From JBEKTW01 sp963727845 (GTDB lineage Bacteria > Bacteroidota > Ignavibacteria > UBA10030 > SZUA-254), in assembly GCA_963727845.1 (NCBI GenBank), contig CAVSHI010000003.1, positions 124,001 through 188,000 of the forward strand: a DNA stretch of 64,000 nt. The letters are read 5' to 3'. The position numbers were made by a program, and so were the translations under genes. A model generated the notes under the pieces. That model was given only the letters and a program-made list of their open reading frames with translations. It was not told the DNA's origin and ran no database searches. This document shows, piece by piece, positions 45,069-54,036 of this stretch (the first letter of the stretch is position 1; each line of letters starts with the position of its first letter).

Positions 45069-47486
45069 TTATCTCATTTTTTCGATCGTGTTGATTTCCC
45101 GGAGCAGGTCATTCTTCGTGAAACGCGATTTGCTCATAACCCCGGTAACAAATCCTTCCATCTGTTCTCTCGTTTCCTGGTCGACATCCATCGACGTGAG
45201 AACGATGATGGGAATACTGCGCGTTCTGGATTCCTGCTTGAGCTGGTACGCAACGTTGAACCCCGAGATGTCGGGCATGATGAGGTCGAGAATGATCAAA
45301 TCCGGTTCCTCCGATATCGCGAGCTGAATACCTTCCCTGCCATGGAGGGTCCTGACCACGTTGTAGCCCTCTGCTTCCAGGATGACTTCGATGAGCTCGG
45401 ACGCAGTCTTGTCGTCGTCGATGATCAACACTTTCGGCACATGCGACGGCTTGCTGGTGTTGACGGGAATGCGCTTCAGCGCGTTGTGGAATTCCTCCCG
45501 ATTCACCGGCTTCACGAAGTAATCAACCGCGCCCATGCTGAACCCCAGCTTCTTTTCATCCGTAATCGACACGATGATGATGGGAATGTTTTTGCAAATC
45601 GGATGCCGTTTGAGCTCCTTCAAAACCTGCCAGCCGTCCTTGACCGGCATAATCATATCGAGCGTGATGAGGGCCGGCTTGAGCTGTTTGGCTTTCTCCA
45701 ACCCTTCCATGCCGTCCCTCGCCACTTCGGCCCGGTACCCGGCATCCTGGAGATACGTTTGAAGAAGCTGGCTCGCCTGCGGATTGTCTTCGATGATGAG
45801 CGCAATGGGTTTTTCACCGTTGGGCAAAACCGCCGGCTGGACGCTCGCGATCCGGAGCAGCTGCTCGGCGGAATCCACAACTTCGCCGGCCACCACCATC
45901 GGAATACGGAAGCGAAAAGTCGTTCCCACTCCCCACTCGCTCTCCACCCAAATCTGTCCACCGTGGATCTCGACCAGTCTTTTCGTGATGACCAGCCCGA
46001 GGCCTGTTCCCTCCTCCACGGCGGATGCGTTGGATGCCTGCTGAAAGGCGTTGAAGAGCTTGGGCAGTTCTTCGGGCTTGATGCCCATTCCTTCGTCGCG
46101 CACGCGCACTTCAATTTCGTTGTTGACCCGTCCGATGTCGATCCAGATGTTCCCGCCGATATTGCTGTACTTGATGGCATTCGAAACCAGATTGACGAGA
46201 ATTTGCTTGAAGCGGGTCTGGTCGACAACGAGATGTTCGACATCCGGCGAGACATTCGCAACGAGTTTGATGTTCTTTTGCTGCAGAGCTGCCTGCAAGA
46301 CACGCGATACACTTTCCGTGAAGTAGGATACCGGATACGCTTCAACATGCAGTTCCATTTTCCCCGCCTCGATCTTCGACAGGTCGAGAATGTCGTTGAT
46401 GAGGTTCTGGAGATGTTTGCCGCTTACATTGATATTCTTCATGAAATCGCGCACCTTCTCACGCGGAAGCAGGTCCATGTCGGCCGTCAGAATCTCCGAA
46501 AAACCGACGATCGCATTCAATGGCGCCCTCAATTCATGACTGAATGTTGCAAGAAATCGCTTGAGCATTTCATTTGCATCATCGGCTTTCTTCTTCTCGT
46601 TTTCCAGCTCGATGTTCTTTACCGTCACCTCGTCCATTAACCGCTTCCGGCTCATGCCGATCGCAAGCTCGTTGGAGATAATGGAAAGCATGTTCATGTC
46701 TTCCTGGGCATATTTCTCCACTTTCTGTGAAAGCACTTCCAGCACACCCTGCAATTCGTTCTGGACGAGCAAAGGGATGGAGATCAAACTCTTCAGCTTC
46801 AACTGCTCGACTTCGGCCAGGAAATACGCCGCTATGGAGCTCCGGGCCAGCTCGTCGGTCACAATGACCCGTTTCGTCAACGCGGTCTGAACCGCGATCG
46901 TCGTCGATTGTTGATGGACGATTTGATGCTCGATCTCGGGATTTACCGAAACGTCGAGGAATGACGGGGCCATGAGATGTAAGAGGGACGAGCGCGGGTC
47001 GAATTGGTAGATGCACACGAACTTCGCGGGAATTTCCATAAATTGAGCGATCCGCTCGCCCGCATTCAGGCACAACTCGTCAAGATGCTGTGCCACATTG
47101 ATCGCAAGGGAAACCTCCATCAGCATTTCTTTCTGCCGCTGCTGGCGTTTCTTCTCCGTAATATCCTGGAAAAGGACCGAGATGCCGCTCTCCGTCGGAT
47201 ACATCCGGACATCATACCACGCCTCAAAGCGCTCATCACGGTACGCCGTTTCGATGCTCTGAAATTCTTTCCGTTCCATCGCCAGGCGATACCGCTCGCC
47301 AAGCTCCGCGTTGCGCGCATTCGGAAAGATTTCGAATACATTTTTCCCCAGAACTTCTTCCCGCTTCAGCCTGGTTCCCTCCTCCGCGGCATGATTCCAA
47401 TACGTGAACCGGTAATCCTTGTCGAGAGCGAAGAAGCCCCCGGAAATTGCCTCGAGTATTTCCTCGTATTTATTTAGGGCGTTCAT
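45069..47486 (-). CDS. Hybrid sensor histidine kinase (PAS-GAF-HisKA-HATPase-REC-REC)
   Basis: This 805-residue soluble protein has no transmembrane helix. The PAS domain is ~1-115 (ISGGFFALDKDYRFTYWNHAAEE). The GAF domain is ~130-285 (SISIPLL-like LISIPLLVQNELQGVLEV). A coiled coil precedes the phosphoacceptor H in FLATFSHELRAPLNAIVGFSE (~H317). The ATPase has N-box NLVSNAIKYS, G1 DEGMGIKPEEL and G2 GTGLGLVI. Two receiver domains follow, with phosphoacceptors D~611 (ALITLDMIMPVKDGW) and D~735 (LIILDLIMPDISGF). It is a cytoplasmic sensor of small molecules or redox, starting an internal phosphorelay. Its partner is not adjacent, but the lone receiver at 28660 could be one (inference). Confidence 0.94.
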   Translation of the reverse strand: MNALNKYEEILEAISGGFFALDKDYRFTYWNHAAEEGTRLKREEVLGKNVFEIFPNARNAELGERYRLAMERKEFQSIETAYRDERFEAWYDVRMYPTESGISVLFQDITEKKRQQRQKEMLMEVSLAINVAQHLDELCLNAGERIAQFMEIPAKFVCIYQFDPRSSLLHLMAPSFLDVSVNPEIEHQIVHQQSTTIAVQTALTKRVIVTDELARSSIAAYFLAEVEQLKLKSLISIPLLVQNELQGVLEVLSQKVEKYAQEDMNMLSIISNELAIGMSRKRLMDEVTVKNIELENEKKKADDANEMLKRFLATFSHELRAPLNAIVGFSEILTADMDLLPREKVRDFMKNINVSGKHLQNLINDILDLSKIEAGKMELHVEAYPVSYFTESVSRVLQAALQQKNIKLVANVSPDVEHLVVDQTRFKQILVNLVSNAIKYSNIGGNIWIDIGRVNNEIEVRVRDEGMGIKPEELPKLFNAFQQASNASAVEEGTGLGLVITKRLVEIHGGQIWVESEWGVGTTFRFRIPMVVAGEVVDSAEQLLRIASVQPAVLPNGEKPIALIIEDNPQASQLLQTYLQDAGYRAEVARDGMEGLEKAKQLKPALITLDMIMPVKDGWQVLKELKRHPICKNIPIIIVSITDEKKLGFSMGAVDYFVKPVNREEFHNALKRIPVNTSKPSHVPKVLIIDDDKTASELIEVILEAEGYNVVRTLHGREGIQLAISEEPDLIILDLIMPDISGFNVAYQLKQESRTRSIPIIVLTSMDVDQETREQMEGFVTGVMSKSRFTKNDLLREINTIEKMR

Positions 47487-47935
47487 TGAGAATTCCTAAC
47501 GAATGTTGTGCAGATTTGCGATCCCTCTGATTTCGAAAAAACAATGATTGGGAGACTAGAAAGCCTGGACGGTTGAAGCATAACTAATTTTTCAATAAGA
47601 TGCAAGAACTATCTTAAGAAAAACTTGAGATGAAGGGGCTAATAGCAAGGTTTTGGTCGAATGAGTTTTCCACAGTCGGTAGGTGGTAATAAGGGCTTGA
47701 ATGTCCGAAAATCATTAGATTTCAACAACTTATCCACAAAGGAAGAGCTCCTCCAATCCCTCATTGTTCCCGATAATGGCTGAAATTCCGGAGAACCGGC
47801 TGGAATATGAGAAAGGTGGAATTTGCTTCGTAAAGTCCGATCCGCCCAAAAGACAGCGGACAGGTTCGCAATCGGGCCTTATCGAAAATTAACCAGGCTG
47901 GGGTTGTCCGGTTTCGAACCGGACTCTACATCTCC
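47487..47935. other. Gene-free 449-bp stretch with DnaA-box-like sites
   Basis: It contains a perfect DnaA box TTATCCACA (47730-47738) and a near match TTTTCCACA (47666-47674) in the same orientation, in moderately AT-rich DNA. The palindrome GTCCGGTT-TCG-AACCGGAC (47906-47924) lies just after the addA-like stop. No coding potential is seen. Confidence 0.5.
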
Positions 47936-50900
47936 CTAATCCACGGCCTGGGAGGAATGGGGGAGCAAACACTTTCCGTTCACCTCGAAGGAACAGTTCG
48001 GGCACACATCGGGATTTTGTGAGTAATCACGAGCTCTGATCCTTTCGATCACCCGCCCCACTTCTTTATGGAAATCATCCAGTTCGCGCGAAGAAAAAGC
48101 ATAGTGAATTGGTTTATCCGGGAGTCTCAGGAAAACCAATGAAGATGGAATTGACTCCTGACCGAATAATCTCTTGACGAGGAGGGCATAGAATGCCAAT
48201 TGCGGTTTGTAGGACGCGGCCTTATCGCTTATCGTCGCCGCGGTCACTCTGTCGGTTTTGTAATCGACAATACACCAGCGCCCGCTGCCGTCCTTGTACA
48301 GTCTGTCGATGGTGCCGGTTAGAAAGTCGTCTCCAAAAACTGTGCTGATGGAAAATTCCGTTTTCACTTCCGCCGATGCAAGCAGCCTGGAACCAAACTC
48401 CGACTGTCTGAAGCTCCAGACGTTGTGAACGATGGCATCGACAATTTTCTCCCGTTGTGATTCTTCAATACCCCCTGTCGACCGGACCAATTGCCTGGTT
48501 CGTGCGCGCACATCATCCTCCGTCGTGTCCGGATGTACCAGGCCCTGCAGGACCGAATGAGTGAGCGAGCCTTCGAGTTCCCCGAGAATCCTGTCATTCG
48601 CTTCTTCATTTTCATCGAAGGGATAGGCATTGCCCGATTTTTCCGGCAGTCCAAGAACGTATTTGAGGTAGTATTTTGCCGGGCATTCGAGGAACGTTTT
48701 AATCTGTGTTGCCGAAAAGAATTCGCCCCTCGTCTGTCCTTGCAGAGGAGCGATGAGCAGTGTATCCATTTTTTCGTTTCGTCGTGAGAGCTGGGAACGA
48801 GCGCCCGGCGCCGGAATCTGATCCTTCGCCGTCACGATGTCGACCGGCAGAGCATGTTGATTCTCCCCTGGAACAAAGTTCGATCCGTCGCGCACGAGAA
48901 GACGTATCTTTGTTGCTGGGAGCGTCACCCGGCCGGGAACAATATTCGCGGCATCGAGCCCGAGTCCATCGAGAGTCCATTTCATATACGATGAATACCT
49001 GGAACCGGCAGTCAGTTGGCCCGAGATCACCAGCATATCGCGCGCCCGCGTACACGCCACGTAGAATATTCTTTTCTCTTCCGCCTCGGTCTTCAATCGG
49101 GATTGTCGTTTCAAATGAGTATACAGCGGCGGCTCGACGGTCTCATCCAGATTATCTTCAGCCCTGACCTTGAACGCCGCTCCGAGGGACGAATCCAAAA
49201 AGAGTTCTTTATCGTACTGAAATTTCTTGTGGGCGAACGGCACAAATACCACCGGGAATTCCAGTCCTTTCGCCGAATGAATCGTCATAATCCTCACCGC
49301 ATTTTCGCCCTGGTCGACGCTCGCCTGGCCTTCCCGCTCCTCTTCCTCGACGAGTCTCTGAAGGCGTTCGACGAAATCGAAAAGGTTCGTGAGACCCCTT
49401 TGCTCAAACTCGCGTGCAAACCGGAGCAGCTTTTCGATGTTTGCTCTCCGCTGGTCGCCGAACGCAAGCCCCGCAACGGCTCCATGCCAGCCCGTCCGCC
49501 GAAGAATTCGGTATACGAGGTTCGGTATCGGGACACGATTTGCAAGATGGAGAGTCTCTTCGACTACCCCGACGGCGTAACGGAGTTGAGGAGTTGGATG
49601 ACCGCTCCCGACGTACTGCCGGGTCTTTTCCCAGAAGCTCGCGGCTTTCTTCAACAAAGATATCTCAAACAACTCCGCATCGGAAATCGCGAAGAAAGGT
49701 GAGCGCAGTATGCCGGCGAGAGCGACATCGTCGCCCGTGTCCAGAAGGAACTTGAAGAAGTTAAAGAAATCGAGGATCTCCTGCGTCTGGTAGAAACCAA
49801 TACCGCTCGAAATGACGTACGGCACGCCGCCGGACTCCATCGCGCGTTCCAGCCGGCCAACATGCGTCCGGCTGCGAAGCAAAATCGCAGCATCCCGGAA
49901 TTCAAAGGGGCGCGGAATCTCCACTGCCTTCCCCAATCGGGTACCGGATTCGTAGACGATGTATTTGCTTGCCGCAAGGTGAAGAATGCGCCGCGCGATC
50001 AACTCGCACTCTTCCGCTATGGAATCCCTTCCGCCGCCGCCCATCTCCCCGGCATCCTCACCATCGTCATCGCGGTCCGGGACAAGAAGCAATTCAACGT
50101 TCCCTTCTCCGGGACATGCTCTGCCGTTAACCAACTCGCCATAACCTACCTCGAACGGAGACGCCCCGGCCGACATCGTGCGCGCGAAGACTCTATTGAC
50201 AAAATCTACGACGTTCATCAACAGACGAAAACTCTCTGCCAGTATGATGTGACCGGCCCCCGCGTTGCCGCCCGCAAGCTTCAGATCGTTCTTCGTTCTC
50301 TCAAACACTTCCACCGCGGCGTGCCTGAATCCATAAATAGATTGTTTCGCATCGCCGACGATGAAGAGGTTGCCTGTTTTGAATTCGGAAAGCAGGAACC
50401 GCAAAATTTCATCCTGCAGGCGGTTCGTGTCCTGGTACTCGTCGACCATGATGTACTTGTAGCTTGCCGCAACCTTGATTCTGATTTCTTCCGAGCGTAA
50501 CAGCTGCAGCGCTTTCAGTTGCAGGTCTTCAAAATCGAGTTTACCTTGCTCGAGTTTCTTTTGTTCGTAGACCGCAATCGCCTTCCGGTAGACGCTCAGC
50601 AATATGCGTGTCAGCCGGAGCAATGTTTTATGGGCCTCGACAGACCCGACATCGGTGCAGGCCTGCACGACATCGCTCAACGATGAATAGAGCTGAGAGA
50701 GACTTCCCTCATCCGAGACATAAGTATCGTGTTCCGTCCTGGAACCGATGAAGGTTTTCCTGAGAGTTCCTTCCTTCGTCAGTACCAACCCCGTGATATC
50801 TTTGAAGAGGGAGATTTTTTCTTGCGGTGAAAGACGATTGCTCCATTTGAGCACGAGGTCTTTCACATCCCGGGCACTTTTCCCCGTTGCGAGAGCGGTC

Positions 50901-51361
50901 AACCGTTGGACGCACTCCCGCCATGAGTTGTTTTCAAGCTGGAGTATAAGCCATGATTCGATTTCCCCCTTCCATCTCTCCGTTGTATTGTCGCCATCCA
51001 CAGTGCCTTCAAGGAGGAGGCGTTCAATTTCTTCCCTCTTTCGGAAAAACGTCCCGAGATAGCTCTCGACGGCGATTTTTCCCAGCATCCGCAGCGCGTA
51101 CCGTACATCTTCGCGCGAATGTGAATCCCCTTCGACCGTCAGAAGCGCTTCCAGAGTTTCCCGCAGTGATTCTCTGATCATGAGATCCTTGTCGAGGTCC
51201 TCAATAACCGTGAACGCGGCGTCGATTCCGTTTCGGCGGGGCTTCCACCGGATATTCCCGCAGAAGCCTGGCGCAGAATGAATGGATCGTGCCGATGTTC
51301 GCGGATGCAAGCTGGTCGCGGAGATGTTCGAGCCGGCGAAGCATTGCCGGCGCTTTGGCAT
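47936..51361 (-). CDS. addA: AddA/RecB-like helicase-nuclease, main part (downstream of frameshift)
   Basis: This 1141-codon frame has a homologous portion that begins near 51230 (NGIDAAFTVIEDLDKDLMI); the first ~44 residues are out-of-frame translation. It contains UvrD-type helicase motifs KYIMVDEYQDTNRLQDE (II), VGDAKQSIYGFR (III), RIMTIHSAKGLEFPVVFVPF (V) and FYVACTRARDMLVISG (VI). The C-terminal PD-(D/E)xK nuclease has WCIVDYKTDRV. Cysteines in FLECPAKYYL and at the end in CPNCSFEVNGKC form the four-Cys set of iron-sulfur RecB-family nucleases. It processes double-strand DNA ends for recombination. No AddB gene is adjacent. Walker A lies in the other fragment (51201-51629). The repaired gene is 47936-51629, about 1230 residues. 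Confidence 0.85.
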   Translation of the reverse strand: MPKRRQCFAGSNISATSLHPRTSARSIHSAPGFCGNIRWKPRRNGIDAAFTVIEDLDKDLMIRESLRETLEALLTVEGDSHSREDVRYALRMLGKIAVESYLGTFFRKREEIERLLLEGTVDGDNTTERWKGEIESWLILQLENNSWRECVQRLTALATGKSARDVKDLVLKWSNRLSPQEKISLFKDITGLVLTKEGTLRKTFIGSRTEHDTYVSDEGSLSQLYSSLSDVVQACTDVGSVEAHKTLLRLTRILLSVYRKAIAVYEQKKLEQGKLDFEDLQLKALQLLRSEEIRIKVAASYKYIMVDEYQDTNRLQDEILRFLLSEFKTGNLFIVGDAKQSIYGFRHAAVEVFERTKNDLKLAGGNAGAGHIILAESFRLLMNVVDFVNRVFARTMSAGASPFEVGYGELVNGRACPGEGNVELLLVPDRDDDGEDAGEMGGGGRDSIAEECELIARRILHLAASKYIVYESGTRLGKAVEIPRPFEFRDAAILLRSRTHVGRLERAMESGGVPYVISSGIGFYQTQEILDFFNFFKFLLDTGDDVALAGILRSPFFAISDAELFEISLLKKAASFWEKTRQYVGSGHPTPQLRYAVGVVEETLHLANRVPIPNLVYRILRRTGWHGAVAGLAFGDQRRANIEKLLRFAREFEQRGLTNLFDFVERLQRLVEEEEREGQASVDQGENAVRIMTIHSAKGLEFPVVFVPFAHKKFQYDKELFLDSSLGAAFKVRAEDNLDETVEPPLYTHLKRQSRLKTEAEEKRIFYVACTRARDMLVISGQLTAGSRYSSYMKWTLDGLGLDAANIVPGRVTLPATKIRLLVRDGSNFVPGENQHALPVDIVTAKDQIPAPGARSQLSRRNEKMDTLLIAPLQGQTRGEFFSATQIKTFLECPAKYYLKYVLGLPEKSGNAYPFDENEEANDRILGELEGSLTHSVLQGLVHPDTTEDDVRARTRQLVRSTGGIEESQREKIVDAIVHNVWSFRQSEFGSRLLASAEVKTEFSISTVFGDDFLTGTIDRLYKDGSGRWCIVDYKTDRVTAATISDKAASYKPQLAFYALLVKRLFGQESIPSSLVFLRLPDKPIHYAFSSRELDDFHKEVGRVIERIRARDYSQNPDVCPNCSFEVNGKCLLPHSSQAVD

Positions 51362-51629
51362 CCGGACTTTTCCCGCCGGAAGAGGGATGGTTTTCGAGGT
51401 CCCGAATCTTCTCGCCGATCAGGCCGGAGATTCGTTTCCTAAGCTCGCTGGCAGCTTTTTCCGTAAATGTGATTGCGATAATCTCATTGATGCGCGTATC
51501 CGTCTGCAGCAGAATATCGACGAACCGCTGGACGAGCACCGTCGTTTTGCCCGAACCTGCGTTCGCGGTTACGGCGAGATGACGGTCGAATCTGACGGCG
51601 TCTTGTTGTGATGGGGTTAGAATGGACAT
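51201..51629 (-). CDS. addA: AddA/RecB-like helicase-nuclease, N-terminal fragment (before frameshift)
   Basis: This 142-codon frame begins MSILTPSQQDAVRFDRH (Q motif). It has Walker A VTANAGSGKTTVLVQRF and motif Ia AITFTEKAASELRKRI, then IGTIHSFCARLLREYPVEA. After that the sequence (PPKRNRRR...) is out of frame and stops. One extra base in GAAGCCCCGCCGAAACGG (51230-51245 on the plus strand) explains the break. Skipping it joins directly to NGIDAAFTVIE of the main fragment. The C-rich run suggests a homopolymer-type error. Confidence 0.85.
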   Translation of the reverse strand: MSILTPSQQDAVRFDRHLAVTANAGSGKTTVLVQRFVDILLQTDTRINEIIAITFTEKAASELRKRISGLIGEKIRDLENHPSSGGKSPDAKAPAMLRRLEHLRDQLASANIGTIHSFCARLLREYPVEAPPKRNRRRVHGY

Positions 51630-51641
51630 GGAGACTTACGA

Positions 51642-53066
51642 TCACCCTTTCATAACTGCGATCGGGATAAGTTTTGCGACCTTTCTTGCAATGCCCGCGC
51701 CGTGAACGACTTCGACAACCTGGTTGACGTCTTTGTAGGCATCCGGTTTTTCTTCCGTCAGGCCCGACCGGGATTGGCCTCTCACGAGAATCCCCTTTTC
51801 CTTTAATCCTTTCAACAATTGTTCAGAAGTTGTTTCCTTCCTCGCCTGTGTTCTGCTCATTGAACGCCCCGCGCCATGGCACGATGAGCCGAAGGTCTCC
51901 TTCATCGCTTGCTCGGTTCCGACCAGCACGTACGAGCACGTTCCCATGCTTCCCGGGATGAGGACGGGCTGGCCGACATCGCGCAGCTCTTCCGGAAGAG
52001 AAGGATGATTTTTTGGAAACGCTCGCGTTGCCCCTTTCCGGTGAACGAGCACGTGTTTATTCCCGCCGCCAAGGGCATGTTCCTCGTGCTTTGCAATATT
52101 ATGGCAGATGTCGTACACCATTCTCAGATCTCCGCTGCCGAGTATCCTGTTGAATGCTTCCCGCGTCCAGTGTGTGATCATCTGCCGGTTGGCAAATGCG
52201 AAGTTCGCCGCCGCCGCCATCGCCGCCAGATACTCCCGTCCTTCTTTCGACCGGATTGGAACGCAGGCGAGCTGGCGGTCGATCACGGAGATACCGTATT
52301 TTTTCATGGCATCCTGCATCACATCAAGATAATCGGTGCAGACTTGATGGCCGAGTCCGCGCGAACCGCTGTGCACGAGAACGACAATCTGGTCAAGGTG
52401 AAGCCCGAATTTCGCGGCCGTTTCGGGGTCGAAGATTTCGTTGACAACCTGAATTTCCAAGAAATGATTCCCGGAACCGAGCGTACCGAGCTGGTTATGT
52501 CCCCGGTTTTTGGCCCGGGCACTTACAAGCGACGGATCCGCGTTCGGGATTTTTCCGTAGTCTTCGATATGGGCGATATCCGCTTCGTTGCCGTATCCGT
52601 TGTGCACGGCCCACTGAGCGCCGTCGGCCAGGACGTTGTCCAATTGGGATTTATTCACTTCAAGCAGGCCGGTACGGCCCGTACCACATGGAACGTCCCG
52701 GAACAGTTGATTGAGAAGCTGCTCGAGTTTCGGCCGCACATCCTTTTCCATGAACGGGGACGAGAGAAGGCGTACTCCGCAGTTAATGTCAAACCCGACA
52801 CCTCCGGCCGAGACGACGCCCTTCTCCACGTCGGCAGCCGCCACACCGCCGATGCAAAAACCGTAACCCTGATGCGCATCGGGCATGGCGAGCGACCGGC
52901 CAACAAACCCGGGAAGCGTTGCCACATTCGCAACCTGCTCCATGGTCAGATCCTTCTCAATGTGCCCGATCATTTCATCATTGGCATAGATAAGTCCCTC
53001 GATGAGCATGCCATTCTTGTACGATGCAGGGATTACGTAACGGTAGTCATCCAGTTTTTTTAACAT
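51642..53066 (-). CDS. rtcB: RNA-splicing ligase RtcB
   Basis: This 474-residue GTP-dependent ligase joins 2',3'-cyclic phosphate (3'-P) and 5'-OH RNA ends. Metal-binding motifs are MPDAHQGYGFCIGG and GGVGFDINCGVRLL (D93, C96), LGSGNHFLEIQ, LVHSGSRGLGHQ and the guanylylated His in SSCHGAGRSMSR. The end motif DAYKDVNQVVEVVHGAGIARKVAKLIP (read in parts) is intact. An archease gene lies 550 bp upstream on the same strand, with a four-helix-bundle gene between. The frameshifted addA-like gene starts 12 bp downstream of its stop. It acts in tRNA or rRNA repair in the cytoplasm. Confidence 0.96.
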   Translation of the reverse strand: MLKKLDDYRYVIPASYKNGMLIEGLIYANDEMIGHIEKDLTMEQVANVATLPGFVGRSLAMPDAHQGYGFCIGGVAAADVEKGVVSAGGVGFDINCGVRLLSSPFMEKDVRPKLEQLLNQLFRDVPCGTGRTGLLEVNKSQLDNVLADGAQWAVHNGYGNEADIAHIEDYGKIPNADPSLVSARAKNRGHNQLGTLGSGNHFLEIQVVNEIFDPETAAKFGLHLDQIVVLVHSGSRGLGHQVCTDYLDVMQDAMKKYGISVIDRQLACVPIRSKEGREYLAAMAAAANFAFANRQMITHWTREAFNRILGSGDLRMVYDICHNIAKHEEHALGGGNKHVLVHRKGATRAFPKNHPSLPEELRDVGQPVLIPGSMGTCSYVLVGTEQAMKETFGSSCHGAGRSMSRTQARKETTSEQLLKGLKEKGILVRGQSRSGLTEEKPDAYKDVNQVVEVVHGAGIARKVAKLIPIAVMKG

Positions 53067-53112
53067 CGGATTGGTTCTAGGTTGACGGTTGACAGTTCGA
53101 AGTTGACGGTTG
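53067..53112. repeat. GTTGACGGTT short tandem repeats
   Basis: Repeated (A/G)GTTGAC(G/A)GTT units occur between rtcB and the four-helix-bundle gene. Complementary CAACCAATTGACTGT units lie on the other side of that gene at 53535-53620. Confidence 0.65.
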
Positions 53113-53487
53113 TCAGTTCCGTGACGGGTTTGCCTTCAGATATTTTATGAAACCGTTGATAAGCTTGGATACGAGTGTTGCCTTTCCATAGAGTACTTCA
53201 AATTCCTCAGTCGTAATATACCCGTTATCGAGTGCAACGTAAAGCTGACTTTTGACTTCCGATGCCGATCTTCGAGAGTATACCAGGAAGCGAACAAATT
53301 CGGCACTCGTGTGTGATTCAAATCCTTCCGCAATATTGGAAATCACTGATACACTGGCACGACAGATTTGGTCCTTCAGACCGAAATCAGTTTTGAATTT
53401 CCCTTTCCCCGTGACGCGATAAAGAAGCTTTGTGAGATCCCTTCCTTCTTTCCAACTTTCAATATCCTCAAAACGCATTATCTTCAT
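53113..53487 (-). CDS. Four-helix bundle protein (23S rRNA intervening-sequence type)
   Basis: The ATG at 53487 (MKIMRFEDIESWKEGRDL) follows GGAGG by six bases and is preferred to 53541. The 124-residue protein has the family signature: an F-x-x-L/I-x-x-W-x-x-(A/G)-x-x-L helix, then DFGLKDQICRASVSVISNIAEGFE, FVRFLVYSRRSASEVKSQLYVAL and ITTEEFEVLYGKATLVSKLINGFIKYLK (read in parts). It is the pentameric bundle family first seen inside 23S rRNA intervening sequences. Its biochemical role is unknown. Short tandem repeats flank it on both sides, and it sits between rtcB and archease, so it may have been inserted into an RNA-repair operon. Confidence 0.9.
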   Translation of the reverse strand: MKIMRFEDIESWKEGRDLTKLLYRVTGKGKFKTDFGLKDQICRASVSVISNIAEGFESHTSAEFVRFLVYSRRSASEVKSQLYVALDNGYITTEEFEVLYGKATLVSKLINGFIKYLKANPSRN

Positions 53488-53534
53488 AACAATCCTCCCT
53501 GTTGTAGTTTTTTGAAAACGAATTAAACCCACAT

Positions 53535-53620
53535 CCCCCAACTATTCAACTGTCAACCAATTAACTGCCAACCAATTGACTGTCAACCAATTGACTGTCA
53601 ACCACCTAACCGTCAACTAA
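53535..53620. repeat. CAACCAATTGACTGT tandem repeats
   Basis: Five degenerate units of about 17 bp (CTGTCAACCAATTAACTGC, CTGTCAACCAATTGACTGT and similar) lie between the four-helix-bundle gene and archease. Confidence 0.7.
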
Positions 53621-54036
53621 ATATCAAAAAATACTCTTACATACGCCCCGTTACTATCTTCCCGGACCATCACCTGATGGTAGGTCACAGCTTTCACGTC
53701 CAATTTTGTGCGGTGCATCGTGGCGGAAAACTGCTCCCCGCGAATAAGGGCCGTTAGGGATGTAGGTGACAGGGAGGATACGGAAAATTCCTTTGGGACA
53801 AAACCTTTGCCATCGAACAAGTACAGGATCTCCGAGAGCCATCGCACGAGAAGTTGTTCAGCGTCGTTTGCCCGCAGCTTTATGATCTTCGACTCTTGAA
53901 CCTCCACCAGCGATAGGTCAAGAATGATGGACATCAGGCCCGTGGCCGCGTGCTCAAACGCTTCTTTCAGCGAAGCAGCAGATGCTTCAATGCCGACATC
54001 GGCGGGATGTTCGAGAATCTTGAAACCGGATACCAT
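53617..54036 (-). CDS. Archease
   Basis: This 139-residue protein has the archease signature FKILEHPADVGIEASAASLKEAFEHAATGLMSII (read in parts), with the metal-binding Asp in EHPADVGI (D13). It continues DAEQLLVRWLSEILYLFDGKGFV and ends LDVKAVTYHQVMVRE and VRVFFDI. Archease promotes RtcB guanylylation and multiple turnover. Its presence just upstream of rtcB on the same strand supports a functional RNA-ligation module. Length and motifs are complete. Confidence 0.93.
   Translation of the reverse strand: MVSGFKILEHPADVGIEASAASLKEAFEHAATGLMSIILDLSLVEVQESKIIKLRANDAEQLLVRWLSEILYLFDGKGFVPKEFSVSSLSPTSLTALIRGEQFSATMHRTKLDVKAVTYHQVMVREDSNGAYVRVFFDI

Noticed and set aside
44919..46640. 573-residue plus-strand open frame
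   Set aside because: Antisense of the hybrid histidine kinase; its Arg/His-rich composition is typical of a shadow frame.
53535..53620. Short direct repeats as a mini-CRISPR
   Set aside because: Units are ~17 bp, contiguous and degenerate, with no spacers and no cas genes in the window.
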